The position numbers and the translations under genes were made by a program. From the NCBI GenBank assembly GCA_022360355.1, contig JAKSCY010000450.1:1-6147 (forward strand): DNA of 6,147 bases, read 5' to 3'. The notes under the pieces were generated by a model. It searched no databases and was not told where the DNA came from. It saw nothing but the letters and a program-made list of their open reading frames with translations. This document shows, in pieces, positions 6,139-6,147 of this stretch. Source of the stretch: Chlorobiales bacterium (GTDB taxonomy: Bacteria; Bacteroidota; Chlorobiia; Chlorobiales; Chlorobiaceae). Positions within the stretch are counted from its first letter, which is position 1; each line of letters starts with the position of its first letter.

Positions 6139-6147
6139 AATGACTGC

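Noticed and set aside
1..6147. CRISPR array, tRNA or rRNA genes
   Set aside because: No regularly spaced direct repeats, cloverleaf-like segments or rRNA motifs were seen; nearly all the window is occupied by protein genes.

Overview
The gene content suggests a bacterium of the green sulfur group (Chlorobiota) or a relative. This is an inference from the combination of BshA (bacillithiol synthesis, known in Chlorobiota), an archaeal-type methionine adenosyltransferase and an arsenosugar-type radical SAM gene. No rRNA or other phylogenetic marker is present, so the assignment is only moderately secure. The window is accessory-looking chromosome with short operons, one transposase element and two visibly broken genes.

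Layout, left to right. (1) Positions 1-471, minus strand: the N-terminal 157 codons of bshA, cut by the window edge. (2) 487-1595: a REP-associated (RAYT/Y1, HUH) transposase element bounded by a perfect 17-bp inverted repeat. It sits only about 15 bp upstream of the bshA start and 16 bp past the stop of the next gene. (3) 1612-2151, minus strand: an unrecognised Cys-rich multi-pass membrane protein. (4) A 203-bp divergent intergenic region. (5) 2355-3569, plus strand: an archaeal-type S-adenosylmethionine synthetase. It is followed by a DinB-fold metal-binding protein (3639-4130), which overlaps by 11 bp a Bcr/CflA-type MFS efflux gene (4120-4482). The efflux gene has lost its whole middle by an in-frame deletion. 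(6) 4483-4566: a short convergent spacer with a 10-bp tandem repeat. (7) On the minus strand, 5907 down to 4567: a CxxC peroxidase-like (AhpD/CMD) gene abutting an ArsS-type radical SAM gene with zero spacing. Immediately upstream is a VOC/glyoxalase gene (5922-6138) that has lost its middle and is frameshifted.

The genes share a loose theme of thiol and SAM chemistry. BshA starts bacillithiol synthesis, the MAT supplies SAM, ArsS consumes SAM in arsenosugar formation, and the DinB fold includes thiol-dependent transferases. Only the ArsS/peroxidase pairing is strongly supported as a functional unit. The most unusual observations are two neighbouring genes that each keep both ends but lack the centre, and the insertion of a transposase element into what looks like an ancestral membrane-protein/bshA gene pair.
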